From Wolfiporia cocos (taxonomy: Eukaryota > Basidiomycota > Agaricomycetes > Polyporales > Phaeolaceae), in NCBI GenBank assembly GCA_029448655.1, contig JACCLO010000011.1, positions 496,001-560,000 of the forward strand: a stretch of 64,000 nucleotides of DNA, in the 5' to 3' direction. How positions within the stretch are numbered: position 1 is the first letter of the stretch; each line of letters opens with the position of its first letter. The translations under genes and the position numbers were made by a program. This document shows, piece by piece, positions 1-11,100 of this stretch. The notes under the pieces are model-generated. The model saw only the letters and a program-made list of their open reading frames with translations, was not told the origin of the DNA and did no database searches.

Positions 1-160
1 TCGATGCCCTATCTTCTCTTGGAATGACAACAATTCCTCCGCGGTTACGGAAGGCTCCAATGGTGTCAGTCCACTCGTATCGGTTGAGTCTGTAGACTCC
101 CTGAATGTCCTCGGGCAAGAGTTCAATCAGTCGTGCTGGGAATTCTGGTCCAAATATCAT
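1..160 (-). CDS. Partial Gag-like ORF of a family-C LTR element, runs off the left edge
   Basis: A minus-strand frame opens with ATG at 160-158, directly after an in-frame stop, and stays open for 53 codons to the window edge. The peptide begins MIFGPEFPARLIELLPEDI and shows no domain I recognise. It lies 35 nt downstream of the self-priming site and about 46 nt from the end of the minus-oriented LTR at 207-914, exactly where the first ORF of an LTR retrotransposon should start, so I infer Gag. The leader is unusually short. No zinc knuckle or other diagnostic motif is visible in this fragment. Confidence 0.5.
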   Translation of the reverse strand, partial: MIFGPEFPARLIELLPEDIQGVYRLNRYEWTDTIGAFRNRGGIVVIPREDRAS

Positions 161-194
161 GTGCCCTTACACCGTGGTAGGTGAGGGTGTGATA

Positions 195-205
195 AGCTCG
201 ACCTT
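195..205 (-). other. Self-priming primer-binding site of the family-C element
   Basis: One base inside the LTR end (207), the minus strand reads AAGGTCGAGCT. This is exactly complementary over 11 nt to AGCTCGACCTT in the LTR (531-541), which begins about 33-35 nt after a TATATAAA box on the same strand. There is no TGG complementary to a tRNA CCA end. The arrangement matches Tf1/sushi self-priming, where the 5' end of the RNA folds back to prime. Confidence 0.75.
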
Positions 206-206
206 C

Positions 207-914
207 TGTTACGGGTCGAATACCCGTTCGTATATTCGAGTCGCGAATATAGATCGTTCTTCTGCACGTGGGCGTATAGCCGTATGCAAGGCAAATGCTC
301 GTTAGATGCCTTCAAGTCCTAGATGAAGTTCCTAGGAGATCGTATTATACCCAATACGCGTTAGAGGATATAATCTGTTCAGGTGCGAGTCTAATAGAAT
401 ATAAGACTCGCCTAAGTCCGAGAAGTCAGTGTGCACTTCGAGGACTTAGTGGTTCGGTTGCTCGAGCGAGTAATACCGAGCGTAGTTTCCTACGTTTGAG
501 AACGAGTATAAGACTTCTTGTTTATACAACAAGGTCGAGCTGAAGAGCCTCGACAGTAAGTACACGAGTTTATATACTACGTTAGCTTTCAGGGGTCAAG
601 CCTGTCCCAGATGTCACCGCTACTATCTACGCTATAGTACCAAACGTTTGATAAGTATGTAGTGATACATCCGAGACGATAGATAGGAATGATGGCGGTT
701 GAACGCCATCTATCAGCTAATAAACGATGAACATGAAACGGTGGCAGAGTTGGATCTGCCAGCGATGAAACGCGCCCTATAGACTAGTACAACTGGGGAT
801 GCGCCCAGTAGAGTCACGAGTAGCCAGGGGAGTTGGTTGCGCAACAAGTCCCTGTATCGTATTCAACCGGTGGTGAGTTCTGCGGATATTTGAAAAATCA
901 AAATAATCGTAACA
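207..914 (-). repeat. Family-C 5' LTR (708 bp)
   Basis: Termini are TGTTACGG...CCGTAACA-type (minus strand begins TGTTACGATTATTTTG). It is homologous throughout to the LTRs at 3941-4648, 20815-21535, 38248-38957, 39397-40105 and 48345-49054. Unlike those it has no matching 5-bp flanks (ccttc left, atgag right), and its left side continues into a self-priming site and ORF. It is therefore the 5' LTR of a longer element extending leftwards, not a solo LTR. Confidence 0.8.
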
Positions 915-2462
915 ATGAGGAGGACGACGGGGTTGACAGGTCCTGACGGCGCCATGCGGGTGGTGGAGGAGGTCCTTGTTGATGGGCAGGGAGCATCCAT
1001 GATGATCACAGATGCGTGATGGGAGTGTCCATGGTTGTTACAGTGGTGTGGAGGAGCGTCACCTGTGTGAGCATGAAGGGGTGTCAGGGAGAAGTGAGGC
1101 GGCATGTCACAGACTTACCAGTCTGTGCGACCCTGGACTCAGGGGGTCCCTCACACGACGCCAGTCGAGCCTACAAGACACCGCGCCAGCGCTGAACGTA
1201 GAGGCGCATGGGATGACACGCACATTCCCTGACGTGCGTCGAGATAGCGGCGGCGGCTCACAGACAAGGACGCTGAGATGAGGCCCCAGGCCAGCAGCAA
1301 CGCAGACTGAATGGTAAGAAAGGAGCTTGCGCTCATTGACTAGAATCCTAAAGATGGGGAGTAAGCCCCATCTTGTCGTATATTATATACATGAGCGTGG
1401 ATACTACTAGTACTGCCCTAAAGAGATGGCCTGTGCGCCGTATCTAAGGGATCAGGTGACAAGTAACGCTACATGACATACTGTGACCATAAGTGACTGT
1501 ACCTGAGGCGCGCGCTACCCTACAGCGCTAACCGATGCGGTCAGGTGATATACAGTAACTGGGCGCGACGTGAGAGTAGCGTTAGCGTAGCGGTGCGGCG
1601 TACGCCTAGCGCCGCACATACAACTAAGGCGAGGAGACGTACAGTGGCCCCCCGGGCACATCCGTGACACGGCACAGACCTGCAAAAGCAGGATGAGGAA
1701 GTCAATGTGCTTGGTGTGATGGTGCGATCGCAGTCGCACATCGATCAAAGTCAATACCGTGCCAAGGCAGAAACGGCGGGGCATGTCGGGAGTTGGGGGG
1801 CTGATAATTGGGGTGGTATGGGCAGATGAGTCACCGTTAGCATAGAAGGGGATTGTATGTACCTACACCGTGCAGTTGAACCTATCCAGACGAAGTCTGA
1901 AATGGAGCACGTAGCCTCACAAGCGGATGGCTACCCGTAAAATTACTGAGAGAAAGTGCAGGGGAAAAGATGAATGAGAGCACATCGATGAGAGCCAGTA
2001 GATAAGAGTGACACATTGAAGAGCCGGCTAAAATATGACAGAACCTAAACTAGTGATTGAAGGATGACTACGGTACTATCACTCGATTGGGTAATGAAGT
2101 TACCATAAAAGCTCAGTGGCTGCTGCAAGTTCACATCACAGGTCCAATATGACATCATTAATGTGCAACCACTCAAACACCATCTTGCCGCCTCATCTGG
2201 ATGCTTTGTGAGGGTCCTGCTACTAGAATTCCAAATTTCCAAGGCTTCTGCAACGCATCGTCTCGTTACAATATCCTTGTGCTATATTGTGCATGCTGTA
2301 ATATAATATAGCATTCCTAACATTATGTATGCCATTTATTTTACACATTGTAATTCTACATGATGGTTCCGAGGCCTCTAGGTGCATGCCACATTGTGTG
2401 GCATATGCCACAGGTTACAGTATATCTACATAAGTAAGCTGCGACTGCTCCTTGCAATTCAT
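915..2462. other. No gene recognised; anonymous repeat-derived DNA
   Basis: Short open frames are present on both strands but none has recognisable domains. A stretch around 1360-1460 (tactgccctaaag... ggcctgtg) resembles 37900-37960, suggesting an old shared repeat. Nothing else could be supported here. Confidence 0.4.
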
Positions 2463-2702
2463 ATGCCAGCCTGACTACCAAATGACAATTCTATACCAGT
2501 GTGACGATTAGTTTACCAGTCTGGTGATTAATTTCCCAGTCACATGTTGAGCTTGACTGATGCTGATAAGATACCTTCAGAGTGGCGATTGAATGCCACT
2601 CTGCTGTCAATCTTATCAGTGCTTATCTACAGAGATCAGACCCTTCCCTGATTGGCAAGTACCTCCAGCACAGATAAATCACCTCCAGCACTGGTAAGCC
2701 GC
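2463..2702 (-). repeat. hAT tail repeat, copy 1, with internal hairpin
   Basis: About 240 bp that recur at 27407-27650 in the opposite orientation. Each contains an inverted repeat (agagtggc...gccactct) flanked by a second pair (gataagat...atcttatc). It directly continues the hAT pseudogene at 2703 and homology to the other copy reaches into the coding side (catcagcaaaacg), so it is probably the 3' part of the hAT element rather than an independent insertion. Confidence 0.5.
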
Positions 2703-2953
2703 CTCTCGTTTTGCTGATGGGGATGCCATGCAATGGATTCGTGCTTCGACTGCTTAAGAAACAGATCAATGGCCTGGATTAGCAGGTTAGTAAACATCAT
2801 AAATCAGTGCAGAGTTTACCTGATATAATTCCTAAGAGGCTCCGGGCCAAACATCTTGTCACGATTGCCATTAACTATAATAGTGCTGAAATATTCGCCG
2901 GCATATGTTGTGACACATGGCATACAGCTACCAGAGCTAACTTGAGCCACTGG
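2703..2953 (-). pseudogene. hAT transposase pseudogene, segment 5 (middle of protein)
   Basis: Continues segment 4 after removal of the solo LTR at 2954-3314 and one copy of its actgg duplication. The frame includes FSTIIVNGNRDKMFG, which resembles the region after the catalytic core in basidiomycete hAT transposases. A fungal-type intron (GTAAAC, TACTAAC branch, CAG acceptor) follows, then AIDLFLKQSKHESIAWHP, where the family usually reads 'A(I/V)D.FL'. The C-terminal hATC dimerisation domain was not found. Confidence 0.55.
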
Positions 2954-3314
2954 TGTCACAAGCCGATTTTCTCCAACTTGCTTGCGACTAGAGACAACCC
3001 TTATCTTATCTAAGCGCTCGCCTACGCATCACGTGCAAGAACCCCGGACACCCCACACGTGCCTAGTCAGACCCCAGACACTCTTCTCTCGGCTCTACCC
3101 CTAGGATAGGGTTACAACGGACTATTAGCTTACGTAATACTGTACAGTAGCCAAACATGTACAAACACCAGGATAGCATATATACCAGCCAGACGAGCAG
3201 GGAGCACCCCAGACCCGTCTTGGCCTTTGTTGCCTTGAGTAGCCTCAGACTAGGAATACGCTTCCACGCGAGTAATATTCCCCTGAGTAGTTGCTTGAGA
3301 TAGCGCTTGTGTCA
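2954..3314 (+). repeat. Solo LTR, family A (361 bp)
   Basis: Starts TGTCACAAGCCG and ends GCTTGTGTCA. It is flanked by perfect 5-bp duplications actgg (2949-2953 and 3315-3319). It is a diverged plus-oriented copy of the LTR of the Gypsy element at 7388-15497, including the TATA box (catatatacc) and the start-site motif AGACCCGTCTTGG. It interrupts the hAT transposase frame. Confidence 0.9.
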
Positions 3315-3940
3315 ACTGGATCTGTGCATAATGCCTGTGCGTATTCGACATCTGCTTGCAGAGCAGGGTTATTGATCTCATCAGGTGTTACACTCTCTGA
3401 GTCACTGTCTTCATCATGGTACACTTCCTCATCCACAGAGGTGAGCTGCCCGATTCCCTTCTGCACTGAGATATTTACCACATGCGGAAAGCATCTAGTA
3501 CACTGGAGTGAGAGGGAGTATAGTATGAATTTTATATGAGCATGCCTGATGCAATTGCCTTCCCTGTCAAATGGAATCCCCTTTTCGTGCAATAGGCGCT
3601 CTAGCTCTTCCATCATAGTCGAACAATTAGATGCATTATCAAGGGTAATCATTCCAATCTGGAATAGTGCAGCATGATTTAAAAAATAATGATGTAGGGG
3701 AAAAAATACCTTGCTGAGCAGTCCCATTTGCTCGATGACCTCGAGAAAATGTGCAGCAAGATTAGCACCCGAGTGGCTGCCATGCACATGCCGAAATGCA
3801 CCCAAGCGTGCTTGAAGACACAGACGGTGATGAGAGTCCTTAGCGCAGAAATGGAGTGTGATTGCCATGAGTCCTCACAGCTGGTGATCAGTCCACAGGC
3901 CACTTGTAAAGGAAATCCGGCCCAGTGCATTCTGAAGTTG
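3315..3940 (-). pseudogene. hAT transposase pseudogene, segment 4 (catalytic core)
   Basis: The longest open piece of the hAT gene. It reads MAITLHF, then an AFRHVHGSHSG-like block, GMITLDNASNCSTMMEELE and CIRCFPHVVNISVQ-like sequence, the order found in Activator/hAT transposases of agaricomycetes (TLDNASN is the signature around a catalytic Asp). Just upstream, FTSGLWTDHQL precedes an in-frame TGA that aligns with an expected Arg, consistent with CGA to TGA. An acidic stretch (VDEEVYHDEDSDSES) follows. The frame was cut by the solo LTR at 2954-3314 and upstream by that at 3941-4648. Confidence 0.8.
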
Positions 3941-4648
3941 TGTTATGGGTTGTATACCCGTTCGTATATTCTGTTACAAATATAATTGGTTCTTCTGCAT
4001 GTAGCCCAATTCGTGAGTGCAAGGCAAATTTGTCACGAATAAGCCTTCGGGCCCTAAGTCTGCGACTTTAGAGGATTGGTCAATATCCAATGCGTGTTAG
4101 AGGATATAATCTGTTCTGGGGCAACTCTTATAGAATACAGGACTTGCCTAAGTCCAAGAAGTCAGTGTGCACTTCGAGGACTTAGTTGCTTCGAGAGCTC
4201 AGTGAATACTGAGTGTAGTTTCCTACATTTGAGAATGAGTATAAGACTTCTTGTTTGTACAACAAGGTCAGGCTGAAGAGCCTCAACTTAGTTACATGAG
4301 TTTATATACTGCACTGGGTTTTAGTAGTCCTATCCATCCCAGATGTCACTGCTACTATGTATGTCCTAGACTGAAATGTTTGATAAGTATGTAGCAATAT
4401 ATCTGAAATGATAGATAGCAATGTTATGGTGGTTGAACGCCATCTGTCAATCATAGAATGATAAATATGAAATGGTGGCAGAGTTGCATCTGCCCTAGGT
4501 AGATCAGACCCTATACACTAGTACGACTGGGGTTACACCCAGTAGAGTCACGAGTAGCCAGTGGTGTTGGTTGCGCAACAAGTCCCTGTATTGTATTCAC
4601 CCAATGGTAAGTTCTGTGAGCATTTGAAGAATCAAAATAACCGTAACA
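3941..4648 (-). repeat. Solo LTR, family C (708 bp)
   Basis: Termini TGTTATGGG...CCGTAACA; flanked by 5-bp duplications agttg (3936-3940 and 4649-4653). Homologous to the LTR at 207-914, same orientation. It sits inside an apparent intron of the hAT gene. Confidence 0.9.
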
Positions 4649-4653
4649 AGTTG

Positions 4654-4720
4654 AGATGTTGAACTGTCATAGTGCTGACATTGATATAATATACCATGGC
4701 TTACCTGCACATCACTTGCT
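4654..4720 (-). pseudogene. hAT transposase pseudogene, segment 3 (exon end and intron)
   Basis: On the minus strand a short exon end is followed by GTAAGC. When the LTR at 3941-4648 is skipped, the intron finishes at CAG and the next exon gives ALGRISFTSGLWTD, matching the start of the hAT catalytic region. The segment lies between the family-C solo LTR and the small LTR element at 4721-7117. Confidence 0.55.
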
Positions 4721-4883
4721 TGTCACGGGCAAAATCACCATTACCGGCGGCTAGGATATATATGTATAAACACTACACTAATATATAGGGGGTAGAGCGC
4801 TAAGTTCAGACTTCATTCTGAACTTGGCGTTCTTCCACCCGCCTCACCCCAGTGAGCTCTGAGGGCCCAGGGTGGTCTTGTCA
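4721..4883 (+). repeat. Family-D 5' LTR (163 bp)
   Basis: TGTCACGGGC...GGTCTTGTCA. A TATATA box lies 33 nt before ATTCTGAACTT (4815-4825), the predicted RNA 5' end. That 11-mer is also half of an LTR hairpin (aagttcaga...tctgaactt, 4802-4825). Confidence 0.85.
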
Positions 4884-4884
4884 T

Positions 4885-4895
4885 AAGTTCAGAAT
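4885..4895 (+). other. Self-priming primer-binding site of family-D element
   Basis: AAGTTCAGAAT, one base after the 5' LTR, is exactly complementary to ATTCTGAACTT at 4815-4825 in the LTR. No tRNA-type TGG site is present. Confidence 0.75.
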
Positions 4896-6939
4896 CCACC
4901 ACCATCTGGGCTGCTGGTCTAAACCTGAGGCTACGGCAGAGATAAGCTCCCGTGTTGCCTTCTTGCACGACAGGGATATGATGCTGAAATGGCACCCTCG
5001 TCGCTACGACCTATGGTGGTAGACTCCTGCCTATGACACAACAGTGTTTCCCTTGATGCACAAGGCGGCTCGTTGGACAAGCAACAGCAGAAGACTCCTG
5101 CTTACAGAAACACAACAGTGTGCCCAATGCACAACCCCAGGCAGTACCCACTTACATAAAGAAGGAATACAAAACTGACAAAAAAAAATAGAAAAAACCT
5201 ATTAAACGCCACAGATGCGTCGGTCGGACACGATCGGCATTACAACACACCAGTCACACCGTGACCAACACACACTACACCAACGTGCCCTCCCAGCACG
5301 TCAGCACTGGTGCCCCGCTCTCTGCTTAGTCAGCAAAGGGAGTGCACCAACACGGCCAGCCCTCACAGGCCAAGCTGCCTCGTCTCAAGCCAAACGGCAA
5401 GACAACACAACACCTGGCACATTGCCTCACAGCGGCGTGCCCCTGGGGTGCTGTTCCCACTTCATCACTCAACCATGCACCCCGCATCACTACAAGCAAC
5501 TTCACCACACATCAATACACAGGTGCCCTGCTCCCTGCTTAGTCAGCAAAAGGAGCACACCAACACGGCCTGCCCTCACAGGCTTGGGGTGCACCCACAC
5601 ACTGCCCACCTTTGCTGCAAAGCGTTGATGGTGCGTGGTTTGCTACAATGTAAGCAAGATGATACACCGCCACCAGTGTGGAATGCCGACACCGCTATGC
5701 GTGGACTCACGACACTGAAAGGCATACACACAAGACAGGGCGGTGTGCCCACTGCACCTATGCAAGAGGCCTTGGGCCGTACATTTACACACACCCACGA
5801 ACCGTCTCACGAACACCACACCGATTGCGTACAAGGCCACTTACAGCATGGTACAAAAACCGCACACACACACACACTAACACCCCAGCACAAAGGGGAA
5901 CACCACCCATGAAGACAAGCCCGGCCCATTACAACAACGTGGTGATGGCAAAGACGACGCTGGATGGGGGTATGCTACCCCGCCGCTCACACTTGTTCGC
6001 CGACAGAAAACCACAGCTAACGACTACGTTCACCACCCACCTACACTACACACTCACAGTACCACCCTGGCAGGGGACAATAACCTAAGAAATCAAGACA
6101 AAACACAGGGTTTTATAGACCCGCCCACCACCCCAGTCATAACACCATGCCACGAGTGTTGTGGTCCATTGAGGACAACATAACGGGCCGGGGGTAGGGT
6201 ATGGAGGAAGGTACTGACGAAATAGACGAGCAAAGCCCGAGAGGCAAGGGCGTAGCACGACAGCAACCAAGGGAAGACCGAGGAGGGAAGCCCAAGGTAT
6301 GAGGAGGAGGAAGGGGACGAACTGAGGAGGTTGGGCCGAGGATGAACAACGACACATACCAAGCGAGGAGCTTGTGTGTAGACCTGCTGACGAGGAGGGC
6401 TGACGACTACTACTTTTTTTCCCACCCTACCACCCCCGTTGACTCACCTCTCACTGCACAGACGCATCACTAGAGATGGGGGTGCATAATACAAAAATCA
6501 TATATTACAGGTACTCTACAGGCAGTGAAGAAAACCTACAGCGGCAAACACAGAAGTCGCAACACAACACCAAACCTCGCAGGGACCTCATCGGTCACTA
6601 ATGCACCCAACCCTACGAGGGGCCCAAGGGCAGGCAATCTACACTATACGGCCACGCCTGGATGGGGGTAGTTCCCCCTCATCCTAATACCTTCCACAGT
6701 GGTAGACTCCTGCTACAACCCTACAATGGCAGCAACTCCCCCCACCTTACAACCTCTTGTGGCGGTAGTTTTCTGCCACAACGACTCTTCTACAGGCCAG
6801 CAGTAGTCTTCCCTTACTTTACAACATTTCTTTAACAGGTTTTTACAGATCACGCTTACGCCGGCAGTACAGCCCCACCTACATACATACAAAAACACAA
6901 GAAAATATAGGATAAGAATCTGGCATTGGGACGACATGC

Positions 6940-6954
6940 TAGAGATGGGGGTGA
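6940..6954 (+). other. Polypurine tract of family-D element
   Basis: The purine run agagatgggggtga abuts the 3' LTR. The same ctagagatgggggtg occurs internally at about 6470-6485, a possible second (central-type) tract or a duplication. Confidence 0.6.
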
Positions 6955-7117
6955 TGTCATGGGCAAAATTGCCATTACCGGTGGCTGGGATATATATGTA
7001 TAAATGCTACACTAATATATAGGGGGTAGAGCGCTAAGTTCAGACTTCATTCTGAACTTGGCATTCTTCCGCCCACCTCACCCCAGTTAGCTCTGAGGGC
7101 CCAGGGTGGTCTTGTCA
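6955..7117 (+). repeat. Family-D 3' LTR (163 bp)
   Basis: TGTCATGGGC...GGTCTTGTCA, followed by the ttgct duplication. Differences from the 5' LTR are nearly all C/T or A/G. Confidence 0.85.
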
Positions 7118-7122
7118 TTGCT

Positions 7123-7387
7123 ATACTCTCCTGAAGCTCACTGAAGCATGCAGTGAGGAGCTGCTTCAGTTTTGTACGATGAGGTATATCTGAATTATCA
7201 AGGCTGTCATCGCCAATAGTAGTTCTCAAAATTCATCACAATCAACCACATTCAGCGACTATCCAACAATATGAGCCATCCGGAAACATGAGAAGTAATG
7301 CAAAATAAAATACCTGATCATCCACCACAACCCAAGCGAGAAGACGCTGCCGGAACCCTTCCTTCATAAATGGCTCAGAGTGGCAGC
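7123..7387 (-). pseudogene. hAT transposase pseudogene, segment 2
   Basis: From the junction with the Gypsy element the minus strand reads HSEPFMKEGFRQRLLAWVVV then DDQ. An intron of about 57 bp (GTATTT...GATAG) follows, then SLNVVDCDEF, an in-frame TGA at an expected Arg, and after a frameshift DNSDIPHRTKLKQLL. This is the 'VVDDQ / SLNVVE..EFR.LL / DIPHRTK' succession typical of basidiomycete hAT transposases. The piece is bounded by the small LTR element on one side and the large Gypsy element on the other. Confidence 0.75.
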
Positions 7388-7762
7388 TGACACAAGCAAC
7401 ACTTCAAGCAACTACTCAGGGGATTGTTACTCGCGTTTCAGTGCAATCCGAGTCTGAGGCTACTCAAGGCGTATAAGGCCAAGACGAGTCTGGGGTGCTA
7501 CCCTGCTCGTCGGCCAGTATATATGCTGTTCTACTGTTTGTACACTGTTTGGCTGCTATACAGTTATTACGTAAGCTGTGAGTCCGATACTATGGTAAAC
7601 CCTATAATGGGTGTAGGTACACGGCACAGAGTGTCCGGGGGGCTAACAACACGTGACAGGGTGTTTGGGGTCTTGCACGTGACTGCTTAGGCGCGCGCGC
7701 TTAGATAAGATAAGGGTTCAGGCTCTAGTCACTAGCTAGGCAAAAGAAATCGGCTTGTGACA
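7388..7762 (-). repeat. 3' LTR of Gypsy element 1 (375 bp)
   Basis: Minus strand runs TGTCACAAGCCG...GCTTGTGTCA. It contains the TATATA box and, 32 nt on, AGACTCGTCTT (7481-7491). Confidence 0.95.
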
Positions 7763-8159
7763 GTACCCCCTCTTCTAGCTGTGTGTCCCCACGCCCAGCA
7801 ATTACTTTGCAGAGGTTTTGGTCTATTCGACATGGGTGGTCGTGCTCGTGCTTCTGACAGATGTGTGGATTCGCCATCTGTATGGTATACTGTACGGGAT
7901 AGATCCAGCCCGGATTGTTGGGTATGGTGGATTCTATGCATTGTCCCACTTGTATTCCATATTGTATTACACGAGTTTGCGGGTTGCAGAACCAGAAATT
8001 CCGGGCGACGAGCTGCTTGGGGTAGATGTAGAAGGGTATTTTCGCGTCCTTCAGCAGCGTGATGTCTACGTTGTCGTGGATGATGAATTCGTTCGGGTTC
8101 TGTCTGAGTCCCATGGCGATGGCTTTTCTTTTGAAGTCTTCCCACTCAGGGTCCCACTC
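7725..8159 (-). CDS. Candidate extra 3' frame after Pol in Gypsy element 1
   Basis: After the Pol stop (TGA at 8160-8158) a different minus frame is open for about 145 codons and ends inside the LTR at 7725. It begins EWDPEWEDFKRKAIAMGLRQ; the first ATG is at 8114. The composition looks protein-like (DNVDITLLKDAKIPFYIYPK, ARNFWFCNPQT) and there is a Cys/His cluster CQKHEHDHPC. It could be reached by a +1 slip at the Pol UGA, be a separate small ORF, or be a frameshifted C-terminus of Pol. Other frames here are also open (101-169 codons), which weakens the case. I recognise no family. Confidence 0.35.
   Translation of the reverse strand, partial: EWDPEWEDFKRKAIAMGLRQNPNEFIIHDNVDITLLKDAKIPFYIYPKQLVARNFWFCNPQTRVIQYGIQVGQCIESTIPNNPGWIYPVQYTIQMANPHICQKHEHDHPCRIDQNLCKVIAGRGDTQLEEGVLSQADFFCLASD
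7766..7776 (-). other. Polypurine tract of Gypsy element 1
   Basis: Minus strand AGAAGAGGGGG, four bases from the 3' LTR; the expected plus-strand primer. It is also read as codons (LEEG) by the candidate 3' ORF. Confidence 0.8.
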
Positions 8160-11100
8160 AGTGTGTCTGTTCTTCCACTGGTGTCCTGGAGCGGTTGGTC
8201 TTTCTTCGAAGAACTAAGTCCTGCCAGGGAGTCAATCCGCGTTTTCTTTCCCACGTCTTGTTCCCATCAGACCATTCGACTTCTAGCTCAACCCGCCCTC
8301 GGTCTTCCCTGGATGCGAGGATCCTGAGAGGCCTGCGAGTGTCATTGCTTTCTGTCCGTTCATTATGGTTCTGAGTGGGGAAAGCCGGAGCATGATACGG
8401 GAGTAGTAGAACCTCGTTGAATACAGGGTATATACCTCGCATGTCTGCGGGTAGGTCCAGTTCATATGCTCCATGTCCGACTTTCTTTGTGACCTTGTAC
8501 GGGCCGTACCGTTTCGAATCGAGCTTCTTCGTAGGGTTTCCCACATTAATGTTTCGCCCATCGACCCAAACCATGTCTCCCTCATTGTACGTGTGAGGGT
8601 CGGTTCGTTTACGGTCGTAGTACTCTTTCATACGAAGTTTGGCTTTCTCGAGATTCTTTGAAGCAGTTTGGCTGACCTCGTGCATGTGTTCGACCCAGTC
8701 CCTGGCTGTTCCCACCCCCTCTTCCAGCTCTGGTGCCTCCACGCCTGTAAATGGGTGGTATCCGTGAGTAAGGTAAAAGGGGCTGTAGCCCGTGCTACTA
8801 TGTACATGACACTTGTATGCAAATGCTGCTAGCGGAAGTAAGTCCGGCCAGTTGGTATGGGTGTCATTGATAAATAGTCGTAGGTACACCTCCAGTTCCT
8901 GGTTCATACGTTCCGTCTGCCCGTCTGTCTGTGGGTGGAACGCGGTACTGGGGTTTCCCTCGATGCCTAATCTACGATATACGTCCTTGATAAAGTCCGA
9001 TACAGATTGTGGTCCTCTGTCGCTAAATATCTTTTTGGGTAGTCCGTGCTGTGCATATACTTTATCTACGAATATGTTGGCCCAACCTTCGGCGGTGAGC
9101 CTGGTTGTGGTTGGGACCGCGATATAGTCCTTGGATTTCATATCTACAACTACAATAATAGTGTCCCGACCTTTGGATAATGGGAGTCCCGTGATCATAT
9201 CGACGGAAATATTCTCCCAATTGTGCGTGGGTGTTGGATTCGGGTTCAATGGTGCAGCTCTCTTCGAGCGGTCTGGCTTGGCTCTTTGGCACTTGATACA
9301 TGCCTTGACGTACTGGCGAATGTCGTTTCGCATTTTTGGCCACCAGTACGAGCGGTGAATGGCGGTGTACGTGTTTTCCGTGCCGGGGTGTCCTGCCGAG
9401 ACCGTGTCGTGGAATGAAGAAATGATTTTTCCGATTAATTCCTCGTCTCTCGGAATGATCAACTTCCCCCTCCTGTAGCGTAGGCCGTCCTTGGCCGTTT
9501 CCACTGATCCTTCTACTACCTCCTTGTCGTAGAGAGCGGCTTCCGCTTTGACCCTTTCTTTTACCTCCTCGTGGGTGATCCCGTGAGGTAGGGTATAGAA
9601 TGAGGATCTCAGCCTTTCTGCGCTGTCTTTGGCGAAGAGGTGTTCCTTCAGGACGATCTGTCCTTCGAGGTGATTCTTGTTGTCATCGTGATCGCCTCGT
9701 CGGGATAGTCCGTCCGCCCTTCCATTGGTCTTTCCGGGGATGTGCACGAGTTGTAGGTCGTACTCGGCAAGTTCCGTCATCCACCGTGCCTGTCGCGGAT
9801 TAATTTTCTGCGGAGTTTTAAAGTATTCTAGATTCTTATGGTCCGTTAGTACTTCTACAGGGTGTTTTGCACCCATTACAAAATGCCGCCATTCGTCCAA
9901 GGCGCGCATGATAGCTAAGAGTTCGCGATTGTAAATCTCGTAGTTTCGTTCTGCTGGTAGTAGCGTTTTTGAGTGATACGCTATGGGTTTCCAGATGCCG
10001 TCCTGATTCTGCATGAGGCAGGCCCCGGTTGTGAAGTCTGATGAGTCTGCCTCGATGCGGAATGGGTTGTCATCGTTTGGTATCCCTAGTACAGGTGCTG
10101 TGATGAAGATATTTTTTAACTTGTCGAAGCATTCCTGTTCCGTCGTGCCCCATTGCCATTCCCCATCCTTGGTTAGATTGATAAGGGGGCGCGCTACCGT
10201 TGAGAACTTCAGGATGAATCTCCAATAGAAGTTTGCAAATCTGATGAAGGACTGCACTTCTTTCTTGTTTCGAGGTGCTGGCCATTCGGCTACTGCAGCT
10301 ACCTTCGCGGGGTCCATACGGATCTCCCCGTGAGAGATTATGTGTCCCAGGTATTCTACTTCCGATTTCTCGAATTCGCATTCCTCTGGTTTACAGGTCA
10401 GCTTATTTTGACGGAGAACCAAAAGAACCTTGCGCAGGATTTCTCTATGTTCTTTCTGGTTCTCCGTGAAAATAAGGATATCGTCCAAATATACAATGAC
10501 CTTCCCCGTGAGGACTAGGTCTCTAAATATGTCGTTCATCAGGGTCTGGAACGTGCCTGGTGCATTGCACATTCCGAAGAACATCACTAATGGCTCGTAG
10601 AGCCCTCTATTAGTGATGAAGGCGGCTTTTTCTTCGTCGCCTTCCTTGATTCGGACGTTGGTGTATCCCCAACGAATGTCCAATTTAGAAAAGTACTTAG
10701 CACGTTTAAGCTTGTTGAGCAGCTCCGTGATGAGCGGGAGCGGGTACTTGTTCTTTTTGGTCATTTGGTTCAACTTTCGATAGTCCTGGATAGGGCGTAA
10801 TTTCCCATCCTTCTTTTTGACAAAGAAGAAGGGTGCCCCCCATGGTGACTTCGATGGGCGGATGCGGCCCGTGCGCAGCTGTTCTTCTAGAAAATCGTCC
10901 AATGCTTCTTGCTCTCTAGGTGAAAGGGCGTAGATCTTGCCCGCGTATGGCTCTGAATCTGGGAGGAGTCCGATGGCGTGGTCCCACGGTCGCCGTTCTG
11001 GGAGTGTGTCGAATTCCCTTTCCTCGAACACGTCTTTGAATTCGTGCAAGTACTCGGGTACGACTTCCTCGAACGTTTTGGCTTCCGTGGTCTTGCCAGC

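Larger units (their letters stand above)
4721..7117 (+). mobile_element. Small non-autonomous self-primed LTR element (family D, TRIM-like)
   Basis: Two 163-bp LTRs (4721-4883, 6955-7117) enclose about 2.07 kb. The element is flanked by perfect 5-bp duplications ttgct (4716-4720 and 7118-7122). No Gag, protease, RT or integrase motif is present in any frame; the AC-rich middle gives several long but low-complexity frames (5215-6088) I do not regard as genes. The LTRs differ at roughly a dozen positions, almost all transitions. Related solo LTRs at 21640-22010 and 51724-52093 are 370 bp, so this element appears to have lost about 200 bp of U3. It is inserted in the hAT pseudogene. Confidence 0.85.

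Noticed and set aside
5215..6088. Long overlapping open frames inside the small LTR element
   Set aside because: AC-rich low-complexity DNA opens several frames on both strands; no domains and no preferred frame.
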